NCBI RefSeq assembly: GCF_000455325.1
Contig: NZ_HG322953.1
Location: 268,648 to 332,647, forward strand
Source of the DNA: Mycolicibacterium septicum DSM 44393
GTDB lineage: Bacteria > Actinomycetota > Actinomycetes > Mycobacteriales > Mycobacteriaceae
DNA: 64,000 nt
Direction: 5' to 3'
The notes below the pieces were generated by a model. It made no database searches. It had not been told where the DNA came from and saw only the letters and a list, made by a program, of their open reading frames with translations. The translations under genes were made by a program, and so were the position numbers. This document shows, piece by piece, positions 52,132 through 59,392 of this stretch. How positions within the stretch are numbered: the first letter of the stretch is position 1; the number at the start of each line of letters is the position of its first letter.

Positions 52132-52743
52132 GTGACTGACATGCGTTCGAACGGGAGCGGGTTCAGCCTCGTCGACTCCGTCTATGAGCGCTTGCTTGCC
52201 GAGCGGATCATCTTCCTGGGTTCCCAAGTGGACGACGACATCGCCAACAAGCTGTGCGCGCAGATCCTGTTGCTGTCGGCGGAGGATCCGACCAAGGACA
52301 TCCACCTCTACATCAACTCGCCGGGCGGCTCGATCAGCGCCGGTATGGCCATCTACGACACCATGGTGCTGGCCCCCTGCGATGTCGCGACCTACGCGAT
52401 GGGCATGGCGGCCTCGATGGGTGAGTTCCTGCTCGCCGCCGGCACCAAGGGCAAGCGTCACGCCCTGCCGCACGCCCGGGTCCTGATGCACCAGCCGCTC
52501 GGTGGCGTCACCGGCAGTGCCGCGGACATCGCCATCCAGGCCGAGCAGTTCCACGTCATCAAGAAGGAAATGTTCCGGCTCAACGCGGAGTTCACCGGCA
52601 AGTCAGTCGAGCAGATCGAGGCCGACTCCGACCGCGACCGCTGGTTCACGGCGCAGGAGGCTCTGGAGTACGGCTTCGTCGACCACATCATCACCAGCGC
52701 CAACCTCAATGGTTCGGGCCCGACGGCAGGACTGGACAAGTGA
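52132..52743 (+). CDS. clpP1: ATP-dependent Clp protease proteolytic subunit ClpP1
   Basis: 203-residue serine protease subunit. The catalytic triad is visible: serine in MAASMGEF (about residue 94), histidine in MHQPLGG (about 120) and aspartate in EADSDRDRW (about 170). Mycobacterial ClpP1 pairs with ClpP2 in a mixed tetradecamer that is essential. The GTG at 52132 gives VTDMRSNG, the start recalled for M. tuberculosis. An ATG 9 bases later is the alternative. Its stop overlaps the clpP2 GTG by four bases. Confidence 0.96.
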   Translation: MTDMRSNGSGFSLVDSVYERLLAERIIFLGSQVDDDIANKLCAQILLLSAEDPTKDIHLYINSPGGSISAGMAIYDTMVLAPCDVATYAMGMAASMGEFLLAAGTKGKRHALPHARVLMHQPLGGVTGSAADIAIQAEQFHVIKKEMFRLNAEFTGKSVEQIEADSDRDRWFTAQEALEYGFVDHIITSANLNGSGPTAGLDK

Positions 52744-53399
52744 CCGATCGCATTCATCCGTCATTGGACCCCCGCGTGCAGCCCCAGGCTCGCTACATCC
52801 TGCCGTCGTTCATCGAGCACAGCAGCTTCGGTGTCAAGGAATCGAACCCGTACAACAAGCTGTTCGAGGAGCGCATCATCTTCCTCGGCGTGCAGGTGGA
52901 CGACGCGTCGGCCAACGACATCATGGCCCAGCTGCTCGTGCTGGAGTCGCTGGATCCCGATCGCGACATCACCATGTACATCAACTCGCCGGGTGGCTCG
53001 TTCACCTCGCTGATGGCGATCTACGACACCATGCAGTACGTGCGCGCCGACATCCAGACGGTGTGCCTCGGGCAGGCCGCCTCGGCTGCCGCGGTGCTGC
53101 TGGCCGCCGGTACCCCGGGTAAGCGTCTGGCCCTGCCGAACGCCCGGGTGCTGATCCACCAGCCGTCGCTGGGTGGAGTGATCCAGGGTCAGTTCTCGGA
53201 CCTGGAGATCCAGGCCGCCGAGATCGAGCGGATGCGCACCCTGATGGAGACCACCCTGGCCCGCCACACCGGCAAGGATCCCGAGCAGGTCCGCAAGGAC
53301 ACTGACCGCGACAAGATCCTCACCGCGGCGCAGGCCAAGGACTACGGGATCATCGACACGGTCCTGGAGTACCGCAAGTTGTCCGCGCAGGGCAGCTAG
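52740..53399 (+). CDS. clpP2: ATP-dependent Clp protease proteolytic subunit ClpP2
   Basis: 219-residue second ClpP with a full triad: serine in GQAASAAAVLL, histidine in LIHQPSLGG and aspartate in RKDTDRDKI. Compared with ClpP1 it has an extra N-terminal segment (IHPSLDPRVQPQARYILPSF), normal for actinobacterial ClpP2, which carries the docking side for ClpX or ClpC1. The GTG at 52740 overlaps clpP1, making equal synthesis likely. A hairpin 40 bases after the stop separates it from clpX. Confidence 0.96.
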   Translation: MTDRIHPSLDPRVQPQARYILPSFIEHSSFGVKESNPYNKLFEERIIFLGVQVDDASANDIMAQLLVLESLDPDRDITMYINSPGGSFTSLMAIYDTMQYVRADIQTVCLGQAASAAAVLLAAGTPGKRLALPNARVLIHQPSLGGVIQGQFSDLEIQAAEIERMRTLMETTLARHTGKDPEQVRKDTDRDKILTAAQAKDYGIIDTVLEYRKLSAQGS

Positions 53400-53815
53400 C
53401 ACGGCCGGCAATTCCAGCGGCAACCCCTGATCCGATGACACACGCCCTGCCCGGTGACCTCCGGTGCGGGGCGTGCGTCGTCACGGAGAAGGTTGGAAAC
53501 CCCGCTGACCTGCGGTCGCGGCGGCGTAGCAGCGTCGTCGGTACCCTCGACCACGGCGAATGTCACCTAGGGCCACGTCGTTCGGCTATTCGCCGGCGTC
53601 CCGTAACGACACGCCAAGGTCACAGTCAGCGTGCCGCCGGGTGACGAGCCGCCAGGAGAGATATGTTCTCCTGCACACGAACAAATACCACCGGAGCGAT
53701 TCGGCCTTATCGGTCGCACCGCGACGGAACGAACGGGTAGCGTCGGGTTTACGCCCGAAGTAACCCAGCAAGTGGCGTAACGACCGACTGCAAACAGGAA
53801 GTAGGACCCCCCCAC
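53400..53815. other. Intergenic region between clpP2 and clpX (clpX promoter)
   Basis: About 415 bases with the clpP2 hairpin at the left and the clpX promoter to the right. The open frames inside are Arg/Ser-rich and show no family resemblance. I see no convincing sigma or ClgR site that I would annotate. Confidence 0.5.
53441..53475 (+). terminator. Hairpin after clpP2
   Basis: CACGCCC (53441-53447) pairs with GGGCGTG (53469-53475), with an inner CCGG/CCGG pairing and TGAC/GTCA flanks that extend the stem. No T-run. Confidence 0.5.
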
Positions 53816-55096
53816 ATGGCGCGCATTGGAGACGGCGGTGACCTGCTGAAGTGCTCGTTCTGCGGCAAGAGTCAAAAGCAGGTCAAAAAGCTCATTGCCG
53901 GTCCGGGCGTGTACATCTGCGACGAGTGCATCGATCTGTGCAACGAGATCATCGAGGAGGAACTCGCCGACGCTGACGACGTCAAGCTCGACGAGCTGCC
54001 CAAACCCGCGGAGATCCGGGACTTCCTCGAGGGCTACGTCATCGGTCAGGACACCGCGAAACGCACGCTGGCGGTGGCTGTCTACAACCACTACAAGCGC
54101 ATCCAGGCCCAGGAGAAGTCGCGTGATTCGCGCTCTGAGCCGGTCGAGCTGACCAAGTCCAACATCCTGATGCTGGGCCCCACCGGCTGCGGTAAGACGT
54201 ATCTGGCGCAGACCCTGGCCAAGATGCTCAACGTGCCGTTCGCCATCGCCGATGCCACCGCGCTGACCGAGGCCGGCTATGTGGGCGAGGACGTCGAGAA
54301 CATTCTGCTCAAGCTGATTCAGGCAGCCGACTACGACGTCAAGCGCGCCGAGACCGGCATCATCTACATCGACGAGGTCGACAAGATCGCCCGCAAGAGC
54401 GAGAACCCGTCGATCACCCGCGATGTCTCCGGCGAGGGCGTGCAGCAGGCCCTGCTGAAGATCCTCGAAGGCACCCAGGCGTCGGTCCCGCCGCAGGGCG
54501 GCCGCAAGCATCCGCACCAGGAATTCATCCAGATCGACACCACCAACGTGCTGTTCATCGTGGCGGGTGCGTTCGCGGGCCTGGAGAAGATCGTCTCCGA
54601 CCGGGTCGGCAAGCGCGGTCTGGGCTTCGGTGCCGAGGTGCGGTCCAAGGCCGAGATCGACACCCAGGACCATTTCGCCGAGGTGATGCCCGAGGACCTG
54701 ATCAAGTTCGGTCTGATCCCCGAGTTCATCGGCCGTCTGCCGGTCGTGGCCTCGGTGACCAACCTGGACAAGGAGTCCTTGGTCAAGATCCTCTCCGAGC
54801 CGAAGAACGCTCTGGTCAAGCAGTACGTCCGCCTGTTCGAGATGGACGGAGTGGAGCTGGAGTTCACCGAGGAGGCGCTGGAGGCGATCGCCGATCAGGC
54901 CATCCACCGTGGCACCGGTGCCCGCGGCCTGCGCGCCATCATGGAGGAAGTCCTGCTGCCGGTGATGTACGACATCCCCAGCCGCGACGACGTCGCCAAG
55001 GTGGTTGTCACCAAGGAGACCGTCCAGGACAACGTCCTGCCGACCATCGTGCCGCGTAAGCCGTCGCGTTCGGAGCGGCGCGACAAGTCCGCGTAA
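53816..55096 (+). CDS. clpX: ATP-dependent Clp protease ATP-binding subunit ClpX
   Basis: 426-residue AAA+ unfoldase. The N-terminal zinc-binding domain has four cysteines (LKCSFCGK and YICDECIDLC). Walker A GPTGCGKT is at residues 121-128, Walker B reads GIIYIDEVDKI near 185, and the pore loop GYVGEDVE lies between. The IGF-type ClpP docking loop is near 260-275. It threads SsrA-tagged and other substrates into ClpP1P2. It has its own promoter region and ends in a strong terminator shared with convergent fdhD. Confidence 0.97.
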   Translation: MARIGDGGDLLKCSFCGKSQKQVKKLIAGPGVYICDECIDLCNEIIEEELADADDVKLDELPKPAEIRDFLEGYVIGQDTAKRTLAVAVYNHYKRIQAQEKSRDSRSEPVELTKSNILMLGPTGCGKTYLAQTLAKMLNVPFAIADATALTEAGYVGEDVENILLKLIQAADYDVKRAETGIIYIDEVDKIARKSENPSITRDVSGEGVQQALLKILEGTQASVPPQGGRKHPHQEFIQIDTTNVLFIVAGAFAGLEKIVSDRVGKRGLGFGAEVRSKAEIDTQDHFAEVMPEDLIKFGLIPEFIGRLPVVASVTNLDKESLVKILSEPKNALVKQYVRLFEMDGVELEFTEEALEAIADQAIHRGTGARGLRAIMEEVLLPVMYDIPSRDDVAKVVVTKETVQDNVLPTIVPRKPSRSERRDKSA

Positions 55097-55105
55097 CCGG
55101 CAAGA

Positions 55106-55135
55106 GCAAAAGCCCCGCTACGGCGGGGCTTTTGC
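55106..55135. terminator. Bidirectional terminator between clpX and fdhD
   Basis: 13-bp perfect stem GCAAAAGCCCCGC (55106-55118) with GCGGGGCTTTTGC (55123-55135) and a 4-base loop. T-runs on either strand let it stop both convergent transcripts. Confidence 0.9.
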
Positions 55136-55145
55136 ATTCGGCGGA

Positions 55146-55970
55146 TCAGCGGGTGATGCGGTCGGGGCGGGTGTAGACGTTCATCGAGTCGCCCCGCAGG
55201 AAGGCCACCAGCGTCAGGCCGGACTGGCCGGCCAGATCGACGGCCAGGGAGGACGGCGCCGACACCGCGGCCAGGATCGGGATACCCGCCATCACGGCCT
55301 TCTGGGTGAGCTCGAACGAGGCCCGGCCGCTGACCAGGAGCACCGTGGCGGTCGACGGAATCCGGCTGTTCTCCAGCGCCCAGCCGATCACCTTGTCCAC
55401 GGCGTTGTGTCTGCCGATGTCCTCGCGGACGACGAGCATGGTGCCATCGACGGAGAACAGCGCAGCGGCGTGCAGGCCGCCAGTGCTGTTGAAGACCTTC
55501 TGCGCATCGCGCAGTTGCGCGGGCATCGCCGAGAGCACCGCGGCGGGAACCGTCGACGGGTCATCGCCGGGGCAGTGCTTGCTGCTCAACCGCACTGCCT
55601 CCAGTGAGGCCTTGCCGCACACCCCGCACGACGAGGTGGTGTAGAAGTTGCGCGTCACGTCAACGTCGGGCTTGGGCACGCCAGGGGCCAGGGTCGCGTC
55701 CAACACGTTGTAGCTGTTGACCCCGTCCACGTCGGCGCCCCGGCAATAGCGCACGGACACCAGGTCTTCACGCTGTGCGATCAAGCCCTCGGTCAGTAGA
55801 AACCCTTGGGCCAATTCGACATCGGCGCCCGGGGTTCGCATCGTGACGGTGATGGGTGAGCCGTCGACGCGGATCTCCAGCGGTTCCTCGACCACCAGGG
55901 TTTCCGGGCGGGCCTCAGCCGTGGCGCCGGTCAGGTGGTGGGCGCGACGGCGCGCGGTGACCCGGCCCAC
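55146..55970 (-). CDS. fdhD: Formate dehydrogenase accessory sulfurtransferase FdhD
   Basis: 274-residue FdhD, which transfers sulfur to the bis-MGD molybdenum cofactor so that formate dehydrogenase becomes active. The signature SSCGVCGKASLEAV near residue 120 contains the two transfer cysteines, and EDIGRHNAVDKVIG near 195 is the other hallmark. The GTG at 55970 (GRVTARRRAHHLTG) overlaps the last base of the fdhF stop and matches the mycobacterial orthologue start. Longer reading frames extend into fdhF and are not used. Co-transcribed with fdhF. Confidence 0.95.
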   Translation of the reverse strand: MGRVTARRRAHHLTGATAEARPETLVVEEPLEIRVDGSPITVTMRTPGADVELAQGFLLTEGLIAQREDLVSVRYCRGADVDGVNSYNVLDATLAPGVPKPDVDVTRNFYTTSSCGVCGKASLEAVRLSSKHCPGDDPSTVPAAVLSAMPAQLRDAQKVFNSTGGLHAAALFSVDGTMLVVREDIGRHNAVDKVIGWALENSRIPSTATVLLVSGRASFELTQKAVMAGIPILAAVSAPSSLAVDLAGQSGLTLVAFLRGDSMNVYTRPDRITR

Positions 55971-58261
55971 TAGGCCCGCTCCAACCGGATGACGACGGCC
56001 TTCGACACCGGTGTGTTCGACTTCTTCGCGGTGTGATCGAGCGGCACAAGTGGATTGGTCTCGGGATAGTAGGCGGCGGCATTTCCGGCCGGTGTGGAGT
56101 ACGGAACGATCAGGAAATCCTTGGCGCGCCGCTCCTGTCCCTCGAATTCGGACACCAGATCCACGCGGTCGCCCTCGGCGAAACCCAGCGCCTCGATGTC
56201 GGCGGGATTGACGAACACCACGCGGCGCCCGCCCTTGACCCCGCGGTAACGGTCGTCCAGGCCGTAGATGGTGGTGTTGTACTGGTCGTGGCTGCGCAGG
56301 GTCTGCAGCACCAGGCGACCCTCGGGCACCGGTACCCATTCCAGCGGCTGAACCGAGAAGTTGGCTTTCCCTGTGGTGGTGCGGAATTCGCGGGAATCGC
56401 GAGGAGGGTGGGGAAGCTGGAACCCGTCGGGCTGACGCACCTTGCGGTTGTAGTTCTCGCAGCCGGGCACCACGTCGGCGATCGCGTCACGGACGCGGTC
56501 GTAGTCGGCATTGAACTGCTCCCAGGGCACCGGGTGGTCCGGGCCCATTACCGCGCGAGCCAGCTGGCAGACGATCGCCACCTCGCTGCGCAAGTGCTCG
56601 CTCGGCGGTGTCAGGCTGCCGCGGGACAGGTGCACCATCGACATCGAATCCTCAACGGACACCATCTGTTTCCCACCGGCCTGGAAATCCTTGTCGGTGC
56701 GTCCCAGCGTGGGCAGGATCAGTGCGGTGCGGCCGTGCACCAGATGACTGCGGTTGAGCTTCGTCGAAATCTGAACGGTCAGAGCGCAGCTGCGCAGCGC
56801 GGCCTCGGTGACCTCGGTGTCGGGCGTGGCCGAGACGAAGTTGCCGCCCATCCCGATGAACACGCCGGCCCGGCCGTCGCGCATGGCCCGGATGGCGTCG
56901 ACGGTGTCGTAGCCGTGCTTGCGGGGGCTGGCGATCCCGAATCGGTCGTCGAGCGCATCCAGGAATTTGTCGGGCATCTTCTCCCAGATGCCCATGGTCC
57001 GGTCGCCTTGGACGTTGGAATGGCCGCGCACCGGGCACACCCCGGCGCCGGGCTTGCCGATCATGCCGCGCAGCAACAGCAGGTTGGTGGCCTCACCGAT
57101 GGTGGCCACCGCATGGTGATGCTGGGTCAGGCCCATCGCCCAGCACACCACCGTGCGCTCGGACATAGCCAGCAGGTCGGCCACCCGCTGCAGCTGAGCC
57201 CGGTCGACGCCGCTGGCCTCGGTCACCGTGTCGAGGTCCACGCCGCGGGTCTGGGCGGCGTACTCGTCGTATCCGGCGCAGTGCGCGGCGATGAACTCGC
57301 GATCCAGCACCGTACCGGGGGCTCGGTCTTCGGCCTCCAGCAGCAGCCGGCCCAGGCCGGCGAACAGCGCCATGTCCCCGCCGATGCGGATCTGCACGAA
57401 CTCGTCGGCGATCGAGACGCCGTGCCCGACGACACCGTTTACCTTCTGCGGGTCCTTGAACCGGATGAGCCCGGCCTCGGGAAGCGGGTTGATCGCAACG
57501 ATCTTGGCGCCGTTGGCTTTTGCCTTCTCCAGCACCGACAGCATGCGTGGGTGGTTCGTGCCCGGATTCTGCCCGGCGATCAGGATCAGGTCGGCCTCGG
57601 TGACGTCCTCGACGGTGACGGAGCCCTTGCCGATCCCGATCGACTCGGTCAGCGCGGTGCCCGAGGATTCGTGGCACATGTTCGAGCAGTCGGGCAGGTT
57701 GTTGGTGCCGAAGCTGCGGACCATCAGCTGATAGAGGAACGCGGCCTCGTTGCTGGTGCGTCCGGAGGTGTAGAACAGCGCCTCGTCGGGGGAGGCGAGC
57801 GCATTGAGGTGTTCGGCGATCAGACGGTAGGCGTCATCCCATTCGATGGGCCGGTAGTGCTCGTCACCGGGTGCGAGCACCATCGGCCGGCTCAGCCGCC
57901 CCTGCTGGGAAAGCCAGTACTCGGGCTTGGTCTCGAGCTCGGCGACACTGTGCCGGGCGAAGAACTCCGGTGTCACCACCCGCTTGGTGGCCTCCTCGGC
58001 GACCGCTTTGGCGCCGTTTTCGCAGAACTCGGCCAGCTTGCGGCCGCCGTGCTCCTCGGGCCACGCGCAACCCGGGCAATCGAACCCGTGTCGCTGGTTG
58101 AGCCTGGTCAACGCGGCGGCAGTGCGCAGCGGACCCATCTGCTCGAAGCCCCGTCGCATGCTGACCAGGACTGCCTCGACCCCGGCTGCTTCGTGCTTGG
58201 CGCCGGTGCTGATGACGTTGTGCTCGTCGTAATCGGCATCGATGTCCTTGGCACGGGTCAT
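55970..58261 (-). CDS. fdhF: FdhF/YdeP-family molybdopterin oxidoreductase
   Basis: 763-residue bis-MGD oxidoreductase of the YdeP-like branch. The N-terminal FDCPGCAWPEEHGG has only one CxxC, so the usual four-cysteine Fe4S4 site of classical formate dehydrogenases is absent. The active-site region CSNMCHESSGTAL near residue 195 keeps a cysteine that may coordinate molybdenum. MPT-binding stretches such as VRGHSNVQGDRTMG and the C-terminal barrel follow. It is adjacent to FdhD and annotated FdhF in M. tuberculosis (Rv2900c), but activity on formate is not proven for this branch. Confidence 0.9.
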   Translation of the reverse strand: MTRAKDIDADYDEHNVISTGAKHEAAGVEAVLVSMRRGFEQMGPLRTAAALTRLNQRHGFDCPGCAWPEEHGGRKLAEFCENGAKAVAEEATKRVVTPEFFARHSVAELETKPEYWLSQQGRLSRPMVLAPGDEHYRPIEWDDAYRLIAEHLNALASPDEALFYTSGRTSNEAAFLYQLMVRSFGTNNLPDCSNMCHESSGTALTESIGIGKGSVTVEDVTEADLILIAGQNPGTNHPRMLSVLEKAKANGAKIVAINPLPEAGLIRFKDPQKVNGVVGHGVSIADEFVQIRIGGDMALFAGLGRLLLEAEDRAPGTVLDREFIAAHCAGYDEYAAQTRGVDLDTVTEASGVDRAQLQRVADLLAMSERTVVCWAMGLTQHHHAVATIGEATNLLLLRGMIGKPGAGVCPVRGHSNVQGDRTMGIWEKMPDKFLDALDDRFGIASPRKHGYDTVDAIRAMRDGRAGVFIGMGGNFVSATPDTEVTEAALRSCALTVQISTKLNRSHLVHGRTALILPTLGRTDKDFQAGGKQMVSVEDSMSMVHLSRGSLTPPSEHLRSEVAIVCQLARAVMGPDHPVPWEQFNADYDRVRDAIADVVPGCENYNRKVRQPDGFQLPHPPRDSREFRTTTGKANFSVQPLEWVPVPEGRLVLQTLRSHDQYNTTIYGLDDRYRGVKGGRRVVFVNPADIEALGFAEGDRVDLVSEFEGQERRAKDFLIVPYSTPAGNAAAYYPETNPLVPLDHTAKKSNTPVSKAVVIRLERA

Positions 58262-58336
58262 GAACCCAATCTAGTCCCCGAAAACTGCGGGCTGCGCCGG
58301 TTGGCGGGCCTCGACATTCGATATTTCACATGCAGT

Positions 58337-58353
58337 GATAGATGCTTTCTATC
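58337..58353. promoter_or_regulatory. LysR-type binding site between fdhF and the LysR gene
   Basis: GATAG-N7-CTATC, containing the T-N11-A core expected for LysR regulators (T at 58339, A at 58351). It sits 24 bases before the LysR start and 76 bases before fdhF. A wider TTCGATA/TATCGAA pair (58317, 58350) surrounds it. Confidence 0.5.
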
Positions 58354-58377
58354 GAACGGCGACGAATGCGAGGAGCC

Positions 58378-59319
58378 ATGGCGAGTGACGTGCTGCTACA
58401 GCAGCTCGACTACCTTCTGGCGCTCGCGACCGAGCGGCACTTCGGCCGGGCGGCCGCACGGTGCCATGTGAGTCAGCCGACGCTGTCGGTGGCGATCCGC
58501 CGGCTGGAGCGCGAGTTGGGCATCGTCATCGTGCAGCGGGGACACCGGTTCGAAGGATTCACCGAGGAAGGGCAGCGCGTCGTGACGTGGGCGCAGCGGA
58601 TCGTCGCGGAGCGCGACGACATGCTCGCCGACATCGACCGCATGCGCGGACGGTTGACCGTCACGGCCCGGATCGGTGCGATACCGACGGCGGTGCCCAC
58701 CGGCCCGTTCATCACAACCGAATTTCTGCGCCGCAACCCGGCGGCGTCCGTGCGCATCGAAGCCTTGTCGTCCCGTGAGATCGCCCGGCGGTTGGCCGAT
58801 TTCGAGATCGACGCCGGGCTGACCTACCTCGATGACGAAACCCCACCCGGAACCACCTCGGTGGAGATGTACCGGGAGCGCTATGTCTTGATCGCGCCGG
58901 CCGATCATGCGCTGATGCACCAGCCCGAGATCGCGTGGTCGGACGCGGCCGGACTGCAACTCTGCCTGCTGACCACCACGATGCGGAACCGGCGCATCCT
59001 CGATGCCAACATGGCCGCCGAAGGGGTGCGCTATCGCCCTGTGGTGGAGGCGGATTCGGTCGACGCGCTCTATGCGCACCTGACGAACTCGCCACGCGCG
59101 ACCATCGCCTCCACCGCATGGTTGCCACAACTCGGGGTGCCTCCAGGCTTTGCCGCGCGGCCGATGGTGCAGCACGGTCCGCGTCCGGCGATCGGACTGG
59201 TGGTGCTCGACCGCGAACCCGCCTCGATCGTCGCGGCCGCGCTCGTCGAGGTCGCCACCGATCTAGATCTGAGCACCACGATCGATGCCGGGCCCGTTAC
59301 CGGTGATTTGAACCGTTGA
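58378..59319 (+). CDS. LysR-family transcriptional regulator
   Basis: 313-residue LTTR. The winged HTH in residues about 5-65 includes LDYLLALATERHFGRAAARCHVS and QPTLSVAIRRLERELG, followed by a substrate-binding periplasmic-protein-like domain. The ATG at 58378 has GAGGAG upstream; a longer in-frame start would overlap the candidate binding site. It is divergent from fdhF-fdhD and probably controls it. A second possible target is the glutamine synthetase gene 73 bases downstream. The inducing ligand is unknown. Confidence 0.87.
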   Translation: MASDVLLQQLDYLLALATERHFGRAAARCHVSQPTLSVAIRRLERELGIVIVQRGHRFEGFTEEGQRVVTWAQRIVAERDDMLADIDRMRGRLTVTARIGAIPTAVPTGPFITTEFLRRNPAASVRIEALSSREIARRLADFEIDAGLTYLDDETPPGTTSVEMYRERYVLIAPADHALMHQPEIAWSDAAGLQLCLLTTTMRNRRILDANMAAEGVRYRPVVEADSVDALYAHLTNSPRATIASTAWLPQLGVPPGFAARPMVQHGPRPAIGLVVLDREPASIVAAALVEVATDLDLSTTIDAGPVTGDLNR

Positions 59320-59329
59320 CGCGGCCGTA

Positions 59330-59342
59330 ACAAGTTTGCCAC
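59330..59342. promoter_or_regulatory. Candidate GlnR site in front of glutamine synthetase
   Basis: AC at 59330-59331, nine bases, AC at 59341-59342 (GTAAC-AAGTTT-GCCAC). This is the AC-n9-AC form reported for mycobacterial GlnR. It lies about 50 bases before the start codon. Confidence 0.4.
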
Positions 59343-59392
59343 AGGACGCTCCTACGGTTGGCCGGTCAAGCACACGTGGTGATAGGAACACT

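Noticed and set aside
53435..53644. Possible small gene between clpP2 and clpX
   Set aside because: Arg/Ser-rich, overlaps the clpP2 hairpin, and no good ribosome site. Treated as promoter region.
53690..53760. SigH-like promoter before clpX
   Set aside because: GGAACG and GTT are separated by only 15 bases, short of the usual spacing, and one of several weak matches.
56033..58471. 812-codon plus-strand open frame opposite fdhF
   Set aside because: It is the complement of a conserved molybdo-oxidoreductase, has His/Gly/Arg-rich composition with no domain, and arises from the high GC third position of fdhF.
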